This document shows, in pieces, positions 18,444 to 26,905 of a DNA stretch of 64,000 bases. The DNA comes from Sphingomonas kaistensis. Its GTDB lineage: Bacteria; Pseudomonadota; Alphaproteobacteria; Sphingomonadales; Sphingomonadaceae. The position numbers and the translations under genes were made by a program. The notes beneath the pieces were generated by a model, which saw only the letters and a list, made by a program, of their open reading frames with translations, was not told where the DNA came from and ran no database searches. The stretch spans positions 2,033,001-2,097,000 of the forward strand of contig NZ_CP145607.1 in assembly GCF_036884275.1 (NCBI RefSeq), written 5' to 3'. How positions within the stretch are numbered: position 1 is the stretch's first letter; each line of letters starts with the position of its first letter.

Positions 18444-18895
18444 AGCGGCGGCAATTGCCCTGTCTGGCGAAGCGCTTCGACAACCGCCAGGGCAGCGGAG
18501 GTTGCGAGATTAAGCGAGCGGACGTCGGAGCGCATTGGAATGCGCAGGCGGACCTTGCAGCACTCGGCGACATGCGGAGGAACGCCGGCACTTTCCTTGC
18601 CGAACAACAGGATATCTTCGGCATCGAAGACATGGCCGTAAGGCGATTGCGCAGCCTTGCTCGAAAACAGGGTCAGGCGTGAGGCGGCATGCGCGGCATG
18701 GAAATCTTCCCAGCTGGCGTGCCTGACAATGTCGACATGATCGATATAGTCCATCGCCGTGCGCCGGACGCGGCGGTCGTCCCAGGCAAATCCCATCGGC
18801 TCGATCAGGTCCACCGCCACACCCATGCAGGCGCCAAGTCGAAGGACCGCGCCGACGTTGCCGGCAATTTCCGGCTCAAAAAGCGCAATCCGCAC
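18440..18895 (-). CDS. trmL: tRNA (cytidine(34)-2'-O)-methyltransferase
   Basis: A minimal SPOUT methyltransferase of about 151 residues that 2'-O-methylates the wobble base of certain tRNA-Leu species with SAM. Marks are RIALFEPEIAGNVGAVLRLGAC, DLIEPMGFAWDD, LLFGKESAGVP and the knotted SAM loop RIPM(R)SDVRSLNLATSAALAVVEALRQ. GTG 18895 is the likely start: it fits the family N-terminus and lies one base after the mazG stop. The two genes are probably one transcript. Confidence 0.94.
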   Translation of the reverse strand: MRIALFEPEIAGNVGAVLRLGACMGVAVDLIEPMGFAWDDRRVRRTAMDYIDHVDIVRHASWEDFHAAHAASRLTLFSSKAAQSPYGHVFDAEDILLFGKESAGVPPHVAECCKVRLRIPMRSDVRSLNLATSAALAVVEALRQTGQLPPL

Positions 18896-18896
18896 G

Positions 18897-19676
18897 TCAG
18901 CGCGCCTTCTGCTCGGTCCAGAGACGTTCCTGTTCTTCAAGCGTCATGTCGCCAAATCCGGGCGCTTGTTCGATCGCGCGGAAGCGCCGTTCGAATTTGG
19001 CATTGCCCTTACGCAAAGCCTCTTCGGGATTGATCTTGAGAAAGCGTGCGAGGTTCACAACAGCGAAGAGCAGGTCGCCGATTTCTTCTTCGCGATGCTC
19101 GTCGGTCGCGGCGGATGATACTTCCTCCAGCTCTTCAAGGATTTTGGCACGCGGACCGTCGATGTCGGGCCAGTCGAAGCCTGTCCGGGCGGCACGCTTC
19201 TGAAGCTTGGCCGCGCGTTCCAGCGCCGGCAGGGCCAAGGCAATGCCGCCTAGCACGCTGGGATCGTCAGCCTTTGCCGCGCGCTCGGCCGCCTTGATTT
19301 CTTCCCAGCGGTGATGGCCGCCGGTGGGATCGTCGCCGAAGATGTGCGGGTGGCGGCGCTCCATCTTGTCGCTGATTCCATCGAGGACTTCGGCAAGAGT
19401 GAAATGGCCGGCTTCGGTCGCCATCTGCGCGTGAAAGACGATCTGCAGCGCGAGATCGCCCAGTTCGTCTTTCAGCTCGCCAAGATCGCCGCGCTGGATC
19501 GCGTCCGCGACCTCATAGGCTTCCTCGATCGTATAGGGCGCGATGGTCTCGAAGCTCTGCATCTTGTCCCATTCGCATCCGGAAACCGGATCGCGCAGCC
19601 GAGCCATGATCGTCATGAGCCTCAGCAAGGCTGGCGCAGCGTCGGGCTGTGTGAGATGATCAGTGGGCTTGGTCAT
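18897..19676 (-). CDS. mazG: Nucleoside triphosphate pyrophosphohydrolase MazG
   Basis: A house-cleaning NTP pyrophosphohydrolase of about 259 residues with two all-alpha MazG repeats. The N-terminal repeat has CEWDKMQSFETIAPYTIEEAYEVADAI and ELKDELGDLALQIVFHAQ; the C-terminal repeat has KILEELEEVSSA and EEEIGDLLFAVVNLARF, each supplying the EExxD Mg2+-binding pattern. ATG 19676 (MTKPTDHL) is preferred over the upstream in-frame ATG because the extension is not family-like. The leader 19677-19788 is AT-rich and probably contains the promoter. Confidence 0.95.
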   Translation of the reverse strand: MTKPTDHLTQPDAAPALLRLMTIMARLRDPVSGCEWDKMQSFETIAPYTIEEAYEVADAIQRGDLGELKDELGDLALQIVFHAQMATEAGHFTLAEVLDGISDKMERRHPHIFGDDPTGGHHRWEEIKAAERAAKADDPSVLGGIALALPALERAAKLQKRAARTGFDWPDIDGPRAKILEELEEVSSAATDEHREEEIGDLLFAVVNLARFLKINPEEALRKGNAKFERRFRAIEQAPGFGDMTLEEQERLWTEQKAR

Positions 19677-19740
19677 GGCCGCGATGTGCGATGGGAGGAG
19701 AGAGAACGCAATTCGGAAGTCACCGAACAAGCCTAAACTT

Positions 19741-19785
19741 CGGTCTGATAATAAGTATTATGTAAAGTACGTGTTACGATGTTAG
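19741..19785 (-). promoter_or_regulatory. AT-rich leader, probable mazG-trmL promoter region
   Basis: A short AT-rich patch in an otherwise GC-rich region, just upstream of mazG. On the minus strand TATTAT (plus-strand ATAATA 19748-19753) could serve as a -10 box; no good -35 hexamer is seen 17 bases upstream. It also contains the small palindrome TAATAAGTATTA. Confidence 0.35.
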
Positions 19786-19788
19786 CGA

Positions 19789-20382
19789 TTAGCTTTCCAG
19801 CACCAGCCACCGCCCTTCGACACTCCAGCGGCGCAGGCTCGTCAGATAATTCATGCCGAGCACGTTGAGCTCGTCGCCGTCGGCTACGAACATACGGACG
19901 TTGCGGCGCTCGATATCGCCGACCGATACCGTCTGCGCCCGTCCGGTCGCGACCCGGATCAGCCCGTTGCCGGTACGGACCACCTGATTGCGGCCGTCGC
20001 TGACCGCGATGCCGGCCAATGCCGCGGTCTTGCGGCCGATGGTTGTCATGGTCGCGCCGCTGTCGACCAGGAAATCGACCGGCACGCCGTTGACCTCGGC
20101 CTGGATCCAGAAATGCCCGTCCACCGCGATCGGCACGCGAATTATGTCGCCGGCGAGCTGCACCGGCTTGCCTGTCGCTTCGGCCTCGAGCCGCTGCACC
20201 ACATAGTTCAGGTCATCGCGGAAGCTGAAGACGATGAAACCGGCGCCGAAGATCACCACGAAGGCCAGGATCGACGTCATGCCCTTCGCCAACGGCGCGC
20301 GCCGCCCGATCAAGGCGCCGGCGATCAGCATGGCGGCCATCAGCAGGTAAAGACCGCCCAGATGGATATCGTTGGTGATCAC
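19789..20382 (-). CDS. Membrane-anchored retropepsin-like aspartic protease (copy 1)
   Basis: A 197-residue protein with two N-terminal membrane helices (residues about 10-26 and 36-53), then a single retropepsin-type domain of the TIGR02281-like clan AA group. The active-site motif is FLVDSGATMTTIG; the family C-terminal motif is LNVLGMNYLTSL. A single domain implies an active homodimer. It is related to the neighbouring gene at 20379, whose TGA overlaps its ATG. Substrates are unknown. Confidence 0.88.
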   Translation of the reverse strand: MITNDIHLGGLYLLMAAMLIAGALIGRRAPLAKGMTSILAFVVIFGAGFIVFSFRDDLNYVVQRLEAEATGKPVQLAGDIIRVPIAVDGHFWIQAEVNGVPVDFLVDSGATMTTIGRKTAALAGIAVSDGRNQVVRTGNGLIRVATGRAQTVSVGDIERRNVRMFVADGDELNVLGMNYLTSLRRWSVEGRWLVLES

Positions 20383-20969
20383 GGCTGAAGCACCAGCGTG
20401 TCACCCTGAACGCCCCAGCTCGCCAAGCTCGACAGGAAGTCCATGCCGAGCACGTTCACGCTGTCGGCGGGGTTGACGTTGATGGATTTGTCGGTGCGCC
20501 GAATCGGGCCGATCTCGACTAGGCCGGCAGTCACCCTCGGCATGAAGACCGTCCCATTGGCCGTGCTGACCATGTTGCCGCGCATGCCGGCTTCGAGCCC
20601 CGCCGCCTCGGCGAGGCTTGCTGAAATGGTGGTGGTGGTGGCGCCGCTGTCGATAAGGAAGCGAGCCCCCTTCCCGTTCACCTTGCCGTCGACCCAGAAA
20701 TGGCCGTCGTCGCGCTTTGCAATGCGCACCGCGCTGCCGCTGACGACTGCCGGCGCTTCGCCAAGCGCTTCGCTTTTCAGTCTTGCGCCGATGGAGGAGA
20801 ATTCGCCACGAAAGGCGAACAAGGCGAACGCGACCGCAAAAATGCCGAACCAGGTGAAGCCCATCCGCGCCGTCTTGCCGGCGCTCAGTCCGCGACCGAT
20901 CAGGCCGGTGGCGACGAACACCAGCATGGCCAGCAGGATCAACGCACTGGGAAGCTGACCATCGTCCAT
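20379..20969 (-). CDS. Membrane-anchored retropepsin-like aspartic protease (copy 2)
   Basis: A 196-residue paralogue of the adjacent gene with the same plan: two N-terminal membrane helices, then a retropepsin domain with catalytic FLIDSGATTTTIS and C-terminal VNVLGMDFLSSL. Both share the GHFWV/GHFWI strand before the active site. The ATG of the next gene overlaps its stop (ATGA), so the two are translated together. It follows the MBL gene after 10 bases and is probably the penultimate gene of the dac-tmk-holB-metG-tatD unit. Confidence 0.88.
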   Translation of the reverse strand: MDDGQLPSALILLAMLVFVATGLIGRGLSAGKTARMGFTWFGIFAVAFALFAFRGEFSSIGARLKSEALGEAPAVVSGSAVRIAKRDDGHFWVDGKVNGKGARFLIDSGATTTTISASLAEAAGLEAGMRGNMVSTANGTVFMPRVTAGLVEIGPIRRTDKSINVNPADSVNVLGMDFLSSLASWGVQGDTLVLQP

Positions 20970-20979
20970 GTCGTTGAAA

Positions 20980-21744
20980 TCAAAGCTCCAGCTCTAGCCC
21001 GTCGAAAGCCGGTTCGACCCAGTCGGGCAGTTCGGACACTAGTTGGGCATGGTCCATGCTGTTGTCGAGGTGCGACAGGACGAGATGCCCGACCTTGAGC
21101 TCGCGCGCCCAGCCAAGCACGGCGTCGAGATGGGCGTGGGTCGGGTGCGGACGGCGGCGCAGGCAATCGGAGACCCAGATGTCGGCGCCTTCGTACAGTG
21201 ACGCCATGGCGTCGGTCAGCTCGACATAATCGATAGCGTAGACGAGGCTCCTCGCACCTTCGTCGAAGCGCAGGCCGAGGCTGGTGATCCGGCCGTGCGG
21301 CTGGTCGACGAAGCGCACGCGGGTGCCGTCGATGTCCCATTCGCCGCCGATCTCGTGCGTCCGGCAGACCGCGGGGTAGAGCGCATTGCCGTCGAACAGG
21401 TAGCGGAACCGCTCGCGCAGGCGCTCGATCAAATCGGCCCGCCCGTACACCGGCACTTGGTCGCCGCGGTTGTGAGCGACCTGTCGCAGGTCGTCGAGAC
21501 CATGAATATGGTCGGCATGGTCGTGGGTGATGACGACGCGGTCCAATGCGGCGATACCGGCGGTGATAAGCTGCTCGCGAAGGTCGGGACCGGCGTCGAT
21601 GAGGAGTCGCTGCGATCCGATTGTCGCGAGTGCGGAGGCGCGCAGGCGGCGGTTCTTCGGCTCGGCAGGATCGACGCTGCCCCAGTCGTTGCCGATCCGG
21701 GGAACGCCCGAGCTGGTGCCCGATCCGAGAATGCGAAGCTTCAC
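20980..21744 (-). CDS. MBL-fold metallo-hydrolase (PhnP-like)
   Basis: A 254-residue metallo-beta-lactamase-fold hydrolase. It starts KLRILGSGTSSGVPRIG and has the metal-binding HDHADHIHG; later metal ligands are in SDCLRRRPHPTHAHLD and LSHLDNSMDH. The sequence resembles the PhnP / phosphodiesterase-like branch; the substrate is not identifiable from sequence. The GTG start directly abuts the tatD stop with no gap. MBL proteins follow tatD in many alphaproteobacteria. Confidence 0.92.
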   Translation of the reverse strand: MKLRILGSGTSSGVPRIGNDWGSVDPAEPKNRRLRASALATIGSQRLLIDAGPDLREQLITAGIAALDRVVITHDHADHIHGLDDLRQVAHNRGDQVPVYGRADLIERLRERFRYLFDGNALYPAVCRTHEIGGEWDIDGTRVRFVDQPHGRITSLGLRFDEGARSLVYAIDYVELTDAMASLYEGADIWVSDCLRRRPHPTHAHLDAVLGWARELKVGHLVLSHLDNSMDHAQLVSELPDWVEPAFDGLELEL

Positions 21745-22527
21745 TTAGGCCGGCCGCGCCTTATTGAAGAGGCGGAAGAAGTTGGCGGTGGTCGCGTCGC
21801 CCAATTGTTCCACCGAAGTGCCGCGCAGGCCAGCCACGAACGCGGCGGTGTCGGCGACGAAGGAGGGTTCGCACGGCTTGCCGCGATTGGGGACCGGCGC
21901 CAGGAACGGCGCGTCGGTTTCGACCAGCAGGCGGTCTTCAGGAATGGACTTTGCAACGTCCTGCAAGTCCTTGGCATTCTTGAAGGTCACGATTCCGGAG
22001 AGGGAAACGTAGAAGCCGATCTCGAGCCCGCGATCGGCGAGCCATTGGGTACCGGTGAAACAGTGCAGCACGCCCCGCACCCCACCTTTTGCGGCCTCTT
22101 CGGACAGGATGGCGGCGGTGTCCTCCTCCGCATCGCGGGTATGGATGATGAGCGGTAGGTCGGCTTGGCGCGCGGCCTCGATCTGGGCGCGAAAGCGGGC
22201 CTTCTGGCTGTCGCGATCGGACTTGTCGTAGAAATAGTCGAGCCCGCATTCGCCGATCGCGACTACCCGCGGATGGGCTGCGGCCTCGATCAAGGCAGAA
22301 GTGCCGAGGTCGGAATGCGCGTCGGCCTCGTGCGGGTGGACCCCGATCGAAGCCCAGACGTCGGGATGCCGCTCGGTCGCGGCGACGACGTCGGCCCATT
22401 CGCGTTGGCGGGTCGAGATATTCAAGAAGCCGGCGACCCCGCGTGCTCGGGCATTGTCCAGCACCTCGTCCTCGCGCTCGACGAGGCCGGGGTAATTGAG
22501 GTGACAGTGGCTGTCGATCAGCGTCAC
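21745..22527 (-). CDS. tatD: TatD-family metal-dependent hydrolase (DNase)
   Basis: A TIM-barrel metal-dependent hydrolase of about 260 residues; E. coli TatD is a Mg2+-dependent 3'-5' exonuclease. It begins TLIDSHCHLNYP (HxH metal motif), followed by ASIGVHPHEAD, GECGLDYFYDKSDR, LIIHTRDAEEDT, LHCFTGT and ETDAPFLAPVPNRGKPCEPS. The GTG start at 22527 overlaps the metG TGA (GTGA). The frame stays open far upstream only because it reads metG in another frame. Confidence 0.95.
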   Translation of the reverse strand: MTLIDSHCHLNYPGLVEREDEVLDNARARGVAGFLNISTRQREWADVVAATERHPDVWASIGVHPHEADAHSDLGTSALIEAAAHPRVVAIGECGLDYFYDKSDRDSQKARFRAQIEAARQADLPLIIHTRDAEEDTAAILSEEAAKGGVRGVLHCFTGTQWLADRGLEIGFYVSLSGIVTFKNAKDLQDVAKSIPEDRLLVETDAPFLAPVPNRGKPCEPSFVADTAAFVAGLRGTSVEQLGDATTANFFRLFNKARPA

Positions 22528-24032
22528 GCGCCCGTCTCCTCCGTCGCGACCAATTCGAGACGGGGGAAGATCGGACTCGGCTGCGACAGGCGGCCCGCGG
22601 CCCTCCCCTCTTCCAGATAGGCGTCGAGCTTGGCGATCGAACCGGGAATGATCGGCGCGACAATGGCGCCCAGTCGCTCCACCGCCGCCGCAAGGGTGCC
22701 AAGCACCTCGGCCATCCGCGCCGGATCGGTCTTGCGCAGCGCCCAAGGCGCCTGCGCATCGACATAGGCATTGGCGGCGAACACCGCGGTCATCCAGGCT
22801 TCGAGGCCCGCCGAAAAGTCGTAATCGGCGAAGCGCGCCTTGGCCCCGTCTTCCGCTTCGGCGACCTTGTCGAGCAGGGCAATATCGTCGGCGGCCGTGC
22901 CCGCTGGCGGTACGGCTCCGTCGAGGTTCTTGACGATCATCGAAAAGGTGCGCTGCGCGAGGTTGCCGAAGCTGTTGGCGAGCTCGGCGTTGCAGCGAGT
23001 CACGATCGCTTCGTCCGAATAGCTGCCGTCCTGCCCGAAGCTGACTTCGCGCATCAGGAAATAGCGTAGCGAATCGACGCCATAGGTGTCGGCCAGCACC
23101 ATCGGGTCGACCACATTCCCGAGGCTCTTCGACATTTTTTCGCCTCGGGTGAGGAGAAAGCCGTGGCCGAACAGCGATTTGGGCAGCGGCAACTTCGCGC
23201 TCATCAGGAACGCGGGCCAATAAACCGCGTGGAAGCGCACGATATCCTTGCCGATGAGATGCAGGTCCGCCGGCCAGAAACGGTCGTAGTCGGCGCGATT
23301 ATCGGGATAGCCGACGCCGGTCATATAGGTCGTCAGCGCGTCGACCCAGACGTACATGACGTGCCCCGGCGAGCCCGGCACCGGTACGCCCCAGTCGAAG
23401 CTGGTGCGGCTGACGCTGAGATCCTTGAGACCGCCTTCGACAAAGCGGACGATCTCGTTGCGGCGGCTTTCCGGACGGATGAAATCGGGGTTGGCCTCGT
23501 AATGCGCGAGCAGGCGATCGGCGTAGTTGGACAGCCGGAAGAACCAGCTTTCTTCGACCGTCCATTCGACCGGCGTACCCTGCGGCGACAATGTCTCGCC
23601 GCCCTCGCCAGCGACCAGTTCCTTTTCGTCGTAATAGGCTTCGTCGCGGACCGAGTACCAGCCTTCGTAGCGATCGAGATAAAGGTCGCCATTGGCTTCC
23701 ATCGCCTTCCACAGCGCGATGCTGGCGGCGTGATGGCGCTCTTCCGAGGTGCGGACAAAGGCGTCGTAGCTGATATCAAGACCGTCACACATCGCGCGGA
23801 AATAGCTCGACATTTCGTCAGCGAATTCGAGCGTCTCGCGGCCCTGACCGCGGGCGGTCTGTACCATCTTCAAGCCGTGCTCGTCGGTCCCGGTGACCAG
23901 TCGAACGTCACGGCCTTGCCCGCGCATGAAGCGGGCAATGACGTCTGCGGCGATCGCTTCATAGGCATGGCCGATATGCGGACGGCCGTTTGGGTAAGCG
24001 ATGGCGGTGGTGATGTAGAATGGCTCGGACAT
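22524..24032 (-). CDS. metG: Methionyl-tRNA synthetase
   Basis: A class I aminoacyl-tRNA synthetase of 502 residues charging tRNA-Met. HIGH is present as PHIGHAYEAIAAD and KMSKS as EKMSKSLGN; the catalytic core also has TGTDEHGLKM and YVWVDALTTYMTG. The zinc-knuckle Cys residues of the E. coli type are missing, and no C-terminal dimerisation domain follows the anticodon-binding helices. This is the short, zinc-free form seen in many alphaproteobacteria. holB lies 47 bases upstream and tatD overlaps downstream. Confidence 0.97.
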   Translation of the reverse strand: MSEPFYITTAIAYPNGRPHIGHAYEAIAADVIARFMRGQGRDVRLVTGTDEHGLKMVQTARGQGRETLEFADEMSSYFRAMCDGLDISYDAFVRTSEERHHAASIALWKAMEANGDLYLDRYEGWYSVRDEAYYDEKELVAGEGGETLSPQGTPVEWTVEESWFFRLSNYADRLLAHYEANPDFIRPESRRNEIVRFVEGGLKDLSVSRTSFDWGVPVPGSPGHVMYVWVDALTTYMTGVGYPDNRADYDRFWPADLHLIGKDIVRFHAVYWPAFLMSAKLPLPKSLFGHGFLLTRGEKMSKSLGNVVDPMVLADTYGVDSLRYFLMREVSFGQDGSYSDEAIVTRCNAELANSFGNLAQRTFSMIVKNLDGAVPPAGTAADDIALLDKVAEAEDGAKARFADYDFSAGLEAWMTAVFAANAYVDAQAPWALRKTDPARMAEVLGTLAAAVERLGAIVAPIIPGSIAKLDAYLEEGRAAGRLSQPSPIFPRLELVATEETGA

Positions 24033-24079
24033 GTCCCGAGCGCTTTAGGCAAGGGTGAGGCGGAGAGGAAGAGCGCTGG

Positions 24080-25057
24080 CTAGGCCCTGCCGATCTCCGC
24101 CATGATGGTGCCGAGCGCGAAGACCGTGCTGGCGGGGTCAAGTGACAAGCGTGGAGCAAGCGACGCGGTCTCGCGGGCGCGTTCGTATGCCTCGGCCGCG
24201 CGCAATCGACGGGCTCCCTCGGCCCGGCGCGCTTCGCCGGCGATCAGCGGCGGGACCATGTCGAGGAAGGCGGCATAGCGCGGTGCCGCTGCCTTGAGCG
24301 CGAGGCTCGACGCAAGGCGCGAACGGCGGGCATTGTCGGGGTCGCCGTGCCGGAGAATGGCAAGCGCCTCCTGCGCCAGCGGTCCGAGATCGAGTTCGGC
24401 GAAGTCGAGCGCCCGTGATGCCGATCCGCCGGCGAGCGGGATCAGGCGGCCACGCTCCTCGGCGGACATTCCCGGGCGCTCGGCTTGCAAGATTGCGTCG
24501 AGCGAGGTCGCATCAAGGGTCTTAAAATCGAGCCGCCGGCACCGCGACCGGATCGTCGGCAGCAACCGCCCCGGCGAATGGGAAACAAGCAGAAACAGGC
24601 TCTTGGCCGGTGGTTCCTCAAGCGTTTTCAGAAGCGCCTGGGCGGCCTGCGGCTCGAGTTCGTCCATGCAATCGATGATCGCCACCCGCCAGTCGCCGAG
24701 GCTGGGCGCGACGGCGAACAGGTCCTGCAGCTTGCGGACCTGATCGATGATGATGCCGCGGCGAAGTTCGCCTTTTTTCGTACCGGTTTCGTGCGCTTCC
24801 CGCTTAATCAGGCGGAAGTCGGGATGACTGGCGGCGTCAATCAGGCGCACCATGCGGTGATCGGGCGGCGTTTCCAGCCCCGGAAGGTCGACCGGTGGCC
24901 CGCCCGCCTCGGCCAGTACCCGGCGTGCCGCGGCGCGGGCGAAGGTCCCCTTGCCCACGCCTCGCGGGCCGGCGAGCAACCAGGCATGATGCAGCCCGCC
25001 GCTGTCCATCGCACCGCGAAAGGCGGCGACGGCACGGTGCTGCCCTAGCAGGGTCAA
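24080..25057 (-). CDS. holB: DNA polymerase III subunit delta'
   Basis: The delta' clamp-loader subunit, 325 residues. The AAA+ core shows GQHRAVAAFRGAMDSGGLHHAWLL, Walker A GPRGVGKGTFA, a Walker B-like IIDCMDELEPQAAQALLKTLEEPP and the SRC arginine motif (IRSRCRRLDF). It starts with TTG at 25057 overlapping the tmk TGA (TTGA), implying coupling. The delta' zinc-binding cysteines of E. coli are not obvious. Confidence 0.93.
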   Translation of the reverse strand: MTLLGQHRAVAAFRGAMDSGGLHHAWLLAGPRGVGKGTFARAAARRVLAEAGGPPVDLPGLETPPDHRMVRLIDAASHPDFRLIKREAHETGTKKGELRRGIIIDQVRKLQDLFAVAPSLGDWRVAIIDCMDELEPQAAQALLKTLEEPPAKSLFLLVSHSPGRLLPTIRSRCRRLDFKTLDATSLDAILQAERPGMSAEERGRLIPLAGGSASRALDFAELDLGPLAQEALAILRHGDPDNARRSRLASSLALKAAAPRYAAFLDMVPPLIAGEARRAEGARRLRAAEAYERARETASLAPRLSLDPASTVFALGTIMAEIGRA

Positions 25058-25674
25058 AGCAGATCCTCGAGCGTGCCGAGCAAACGCTCGGTCACGTCCT
25101 CGGGCGATCCCGAGGCATCGATCAACCGGACGCGATCGGGTTCGGCGGCGGCAATGTCGCGAAACGCCTGCTCGACGGCGTCGTGATAAGACGCCGGACG
25201 GCCACCGATGCGGTCCGATTCATCCCCATCGCGCGCCCGCGCCCGCTCGGCGCCGTCGGGGTGAAGCAGAAGGAGGGTGCGGTCGGGAAACCACCCCTCG
25301 ATCCCGAAGGCGTTGATCGCCCGCACCGCCTCGATGCCAAGCCCGCCTGCACCGCCCTGGTAGGCGAGCGAGCTGTCGATGAAGCGGTCGGACAACACCC
25401 ATTTGCCGGACTGGATCGCGGGCCGGACCAGCTTGTCGACATGGTCGGTGCGTGCCGCCGCGAACAACAGGGCTTCGGCCGGCGCACTCCAGCGCTCCTC
25501 GCCGCCTTCCAGCAGCAGACGGCGGATCGCTTCGGCGCCATCGCTGCCGCCGGGCTCCCGGGTGGTGACGACCTCGAGCCCGCGGGCGCGCAAGGCGTCG
25601 GCGAGCGCGCGGACCTGGGTCGATTTGCCGACCCCTTCCCCGCCTTCCAGCGTGATGAAACGGCCGCACTTCAC
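25054..25674 (-). CDS. tmk: Thymidylate kinase
   Basis: dTMP kinase of about 206 residues. It starts KCGRFITLEGGEGVGKST with the P-loop, then VVTTREPGGS (DRX/LID partner region), DRFIDSSLAYQGGAGG and a LID segment rich in Arg. GTG 25674 gives the family start and lies 4 bases after the dac stop; a longer form starting at 25725 would overlap dac by about 50 bases and adds a non-conserved leader. It overlaps holB by four bases. Confidence 0.95.
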   Translation of the reverse strand: MKCGRFITLEGGEGVGKSTQVRALADALRARGLEVVTTREPGGSDGAEAIRRLLLEGGEERWSAPAEALLFAAARTDHVDKLVRPAIQSGKWVLSDRFIDSSLAYQGGAGGLGIEAVRAINAFGIEGWFPDRTLLLLHPDGAERARARDGDESDRIGGRPASYHDAVEQAFRDIAAAEPDRVRLIDASGSPEDVTERLLGTLEDLL

Positions 25675-25678
25675 CAGG

Positions 25679-26851
25679 TCAGGCAAGCCCGACCAGCTGC
25701 TTGAGACCGAGCCAGAAGCGGCCAAAGAAGCCTGCTTCCTCGACGGCCTCGGCGGCCACCAGCGGCATCCGCTGGACCGTGCCGTCGGGCGTCGTAACGA
25801 TCAGCTGCGCGACTTCAGCACCCTTGGCGATGGGGGCTTTCAGCGGACCGTTATAGGCGATTCGCATCTTGGGTTCCCCGCCCACCGCGCCGGCGGGATA
25901 GGTGACGGCGATGGCGCGCGGAGCGACCAGCTGCACCTGGCTTTCGTCGCCGAGCTGGACCTCGGCGGAACCCACCGGCGCATTGGCCGCGAACAGGGGC
26001 CGCGACTGCCAGGCGGCGAAGCCCCAATTCATCAGCCGATTGGATTCGGCAATGCGGCCCGTGAAGCTGTCGAGCCCGGCCAGCACCATCACCAGTCGGC
26101 GGCCATTCTGTTCGGCCGAGCCGGTAAAGCCATAGCCCGCCTCTTCCGTGTGCCCCGTCTTGAGCCCGTCGGCCCCCGGCACGACGCCGAGGATGGGATT
26201 GCGATTGGCCTGCGTGATGTCGGCGCCGGCACCGAGGGTCTTGCCCCAGGTGAAGCGGGGCTGGCCATAGAATTGCTTGTAGAGCTTGGGATGCCGCTCG
26301 ATCGAGGCACGGGCCAGCGTCGCAAGATCGCGTGCGGTGGTGGTGGTGCAGCCCTCGTCCGGCCAGCCGGTCGCATTGCAGAAGCGGCTGTTCTTCATGC
26401 CCAGCCGCTTGGCGAGCGCATTCATTTGCGCGGCAAAAGCCTGCTCGGTGCCCGCGATGCATTCGGCGAGCACGACGCTGGCGTCATTGCCCGACAGGGT
26501 GACTATCCCGTGGAGGAGGTTCTCGACGCTGACCTGCTCGTTGATTGACAGGAACATGGTCGAGCCCGCGCTGTGCCATTGCTTCCAGGTTTCGGGGCGC
26601 ACAGTGCACATCTTGGACAGGGGAAGCTGGCCGGACTTGATCAGCTCGAACGCGACTTCGCTGGTCATCATCTTGGCCATCGATGCGGGCGGCATTGGCT
26701 TGTCCGCGTCCTTTGCCAGAAGCTCGGCACCCGACGACAAGTCGACGAGATAGGCGACGCGAGCGGGCGTCTCGAACGGTGGGGCGGCGGCGACGGCGGC
26801 GCTGGCGGCAGTGGCGAGCAACAGGGCGGCAAAGAGGCGGGGACGATTCAT
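25679..26851 (-). CDS. D-alanyl-D-alanine carboxypeptidase (PBP5/6 type)
   Basis: A 390-residue low-molecular-weight penicillin-binding protein trimming D-Ala from peptidoglycan stems. A cleavable signal peptide (LFAALLLATAASAAVAAA) leads; the active-site triad motifs are SMAKMM (SxxK), SGND (SxN) and KTGHT (KTG). The C-terminal beta domain and final amphipathic helix (GFFGRFWLGLKQLVGLA) are typical of membrane-surface anchoring. It heads the dac-tmk-holB-metG-tatD-MBL unit; the lytic transglycosylase gene lies 54 bases upstream. Confidence 0.96.
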   Translation of the reverse strand: MNRPRLFAALLLATAASAAVAAAPPFETPARVAYLVDLSSGAELLAKDADKPMPPASMAKMMTSEVAFELIKSGQLPLSKMCTVRPETWKQWHSAGSTMFLSINEQVSVENLLHGIVTLSGNDASVVLAECIAGTEQAFAAQMNALAKRLGMKNSRFCNATGWPDEGCTTTTARDLATLARASIERHPKLYKQFYGQPRFTWGKTLGAGADITQANRNPILGVVPGADGLKTGHTEEAGYGFTGSAEQNGRRLVMVLAGLDSFTGRIAESNRLMNWGFAAWQSRPLFAANAPVGSAEVQLGDESQVQLVAPRAIAVTYPAGAVGGEPKMRIAYNGPLKAPIAKGAEVAQLIVTTPDGTVQRMPLVAAEAVEEAGFFGRFWLGLKQLVGLA

Positions 26852-26905
26852 GAGGCTGTCGTAGCCGCCCGCCCCGACCGCTTGAAGCCCCTCGCCCGCG
26901 TTAAA

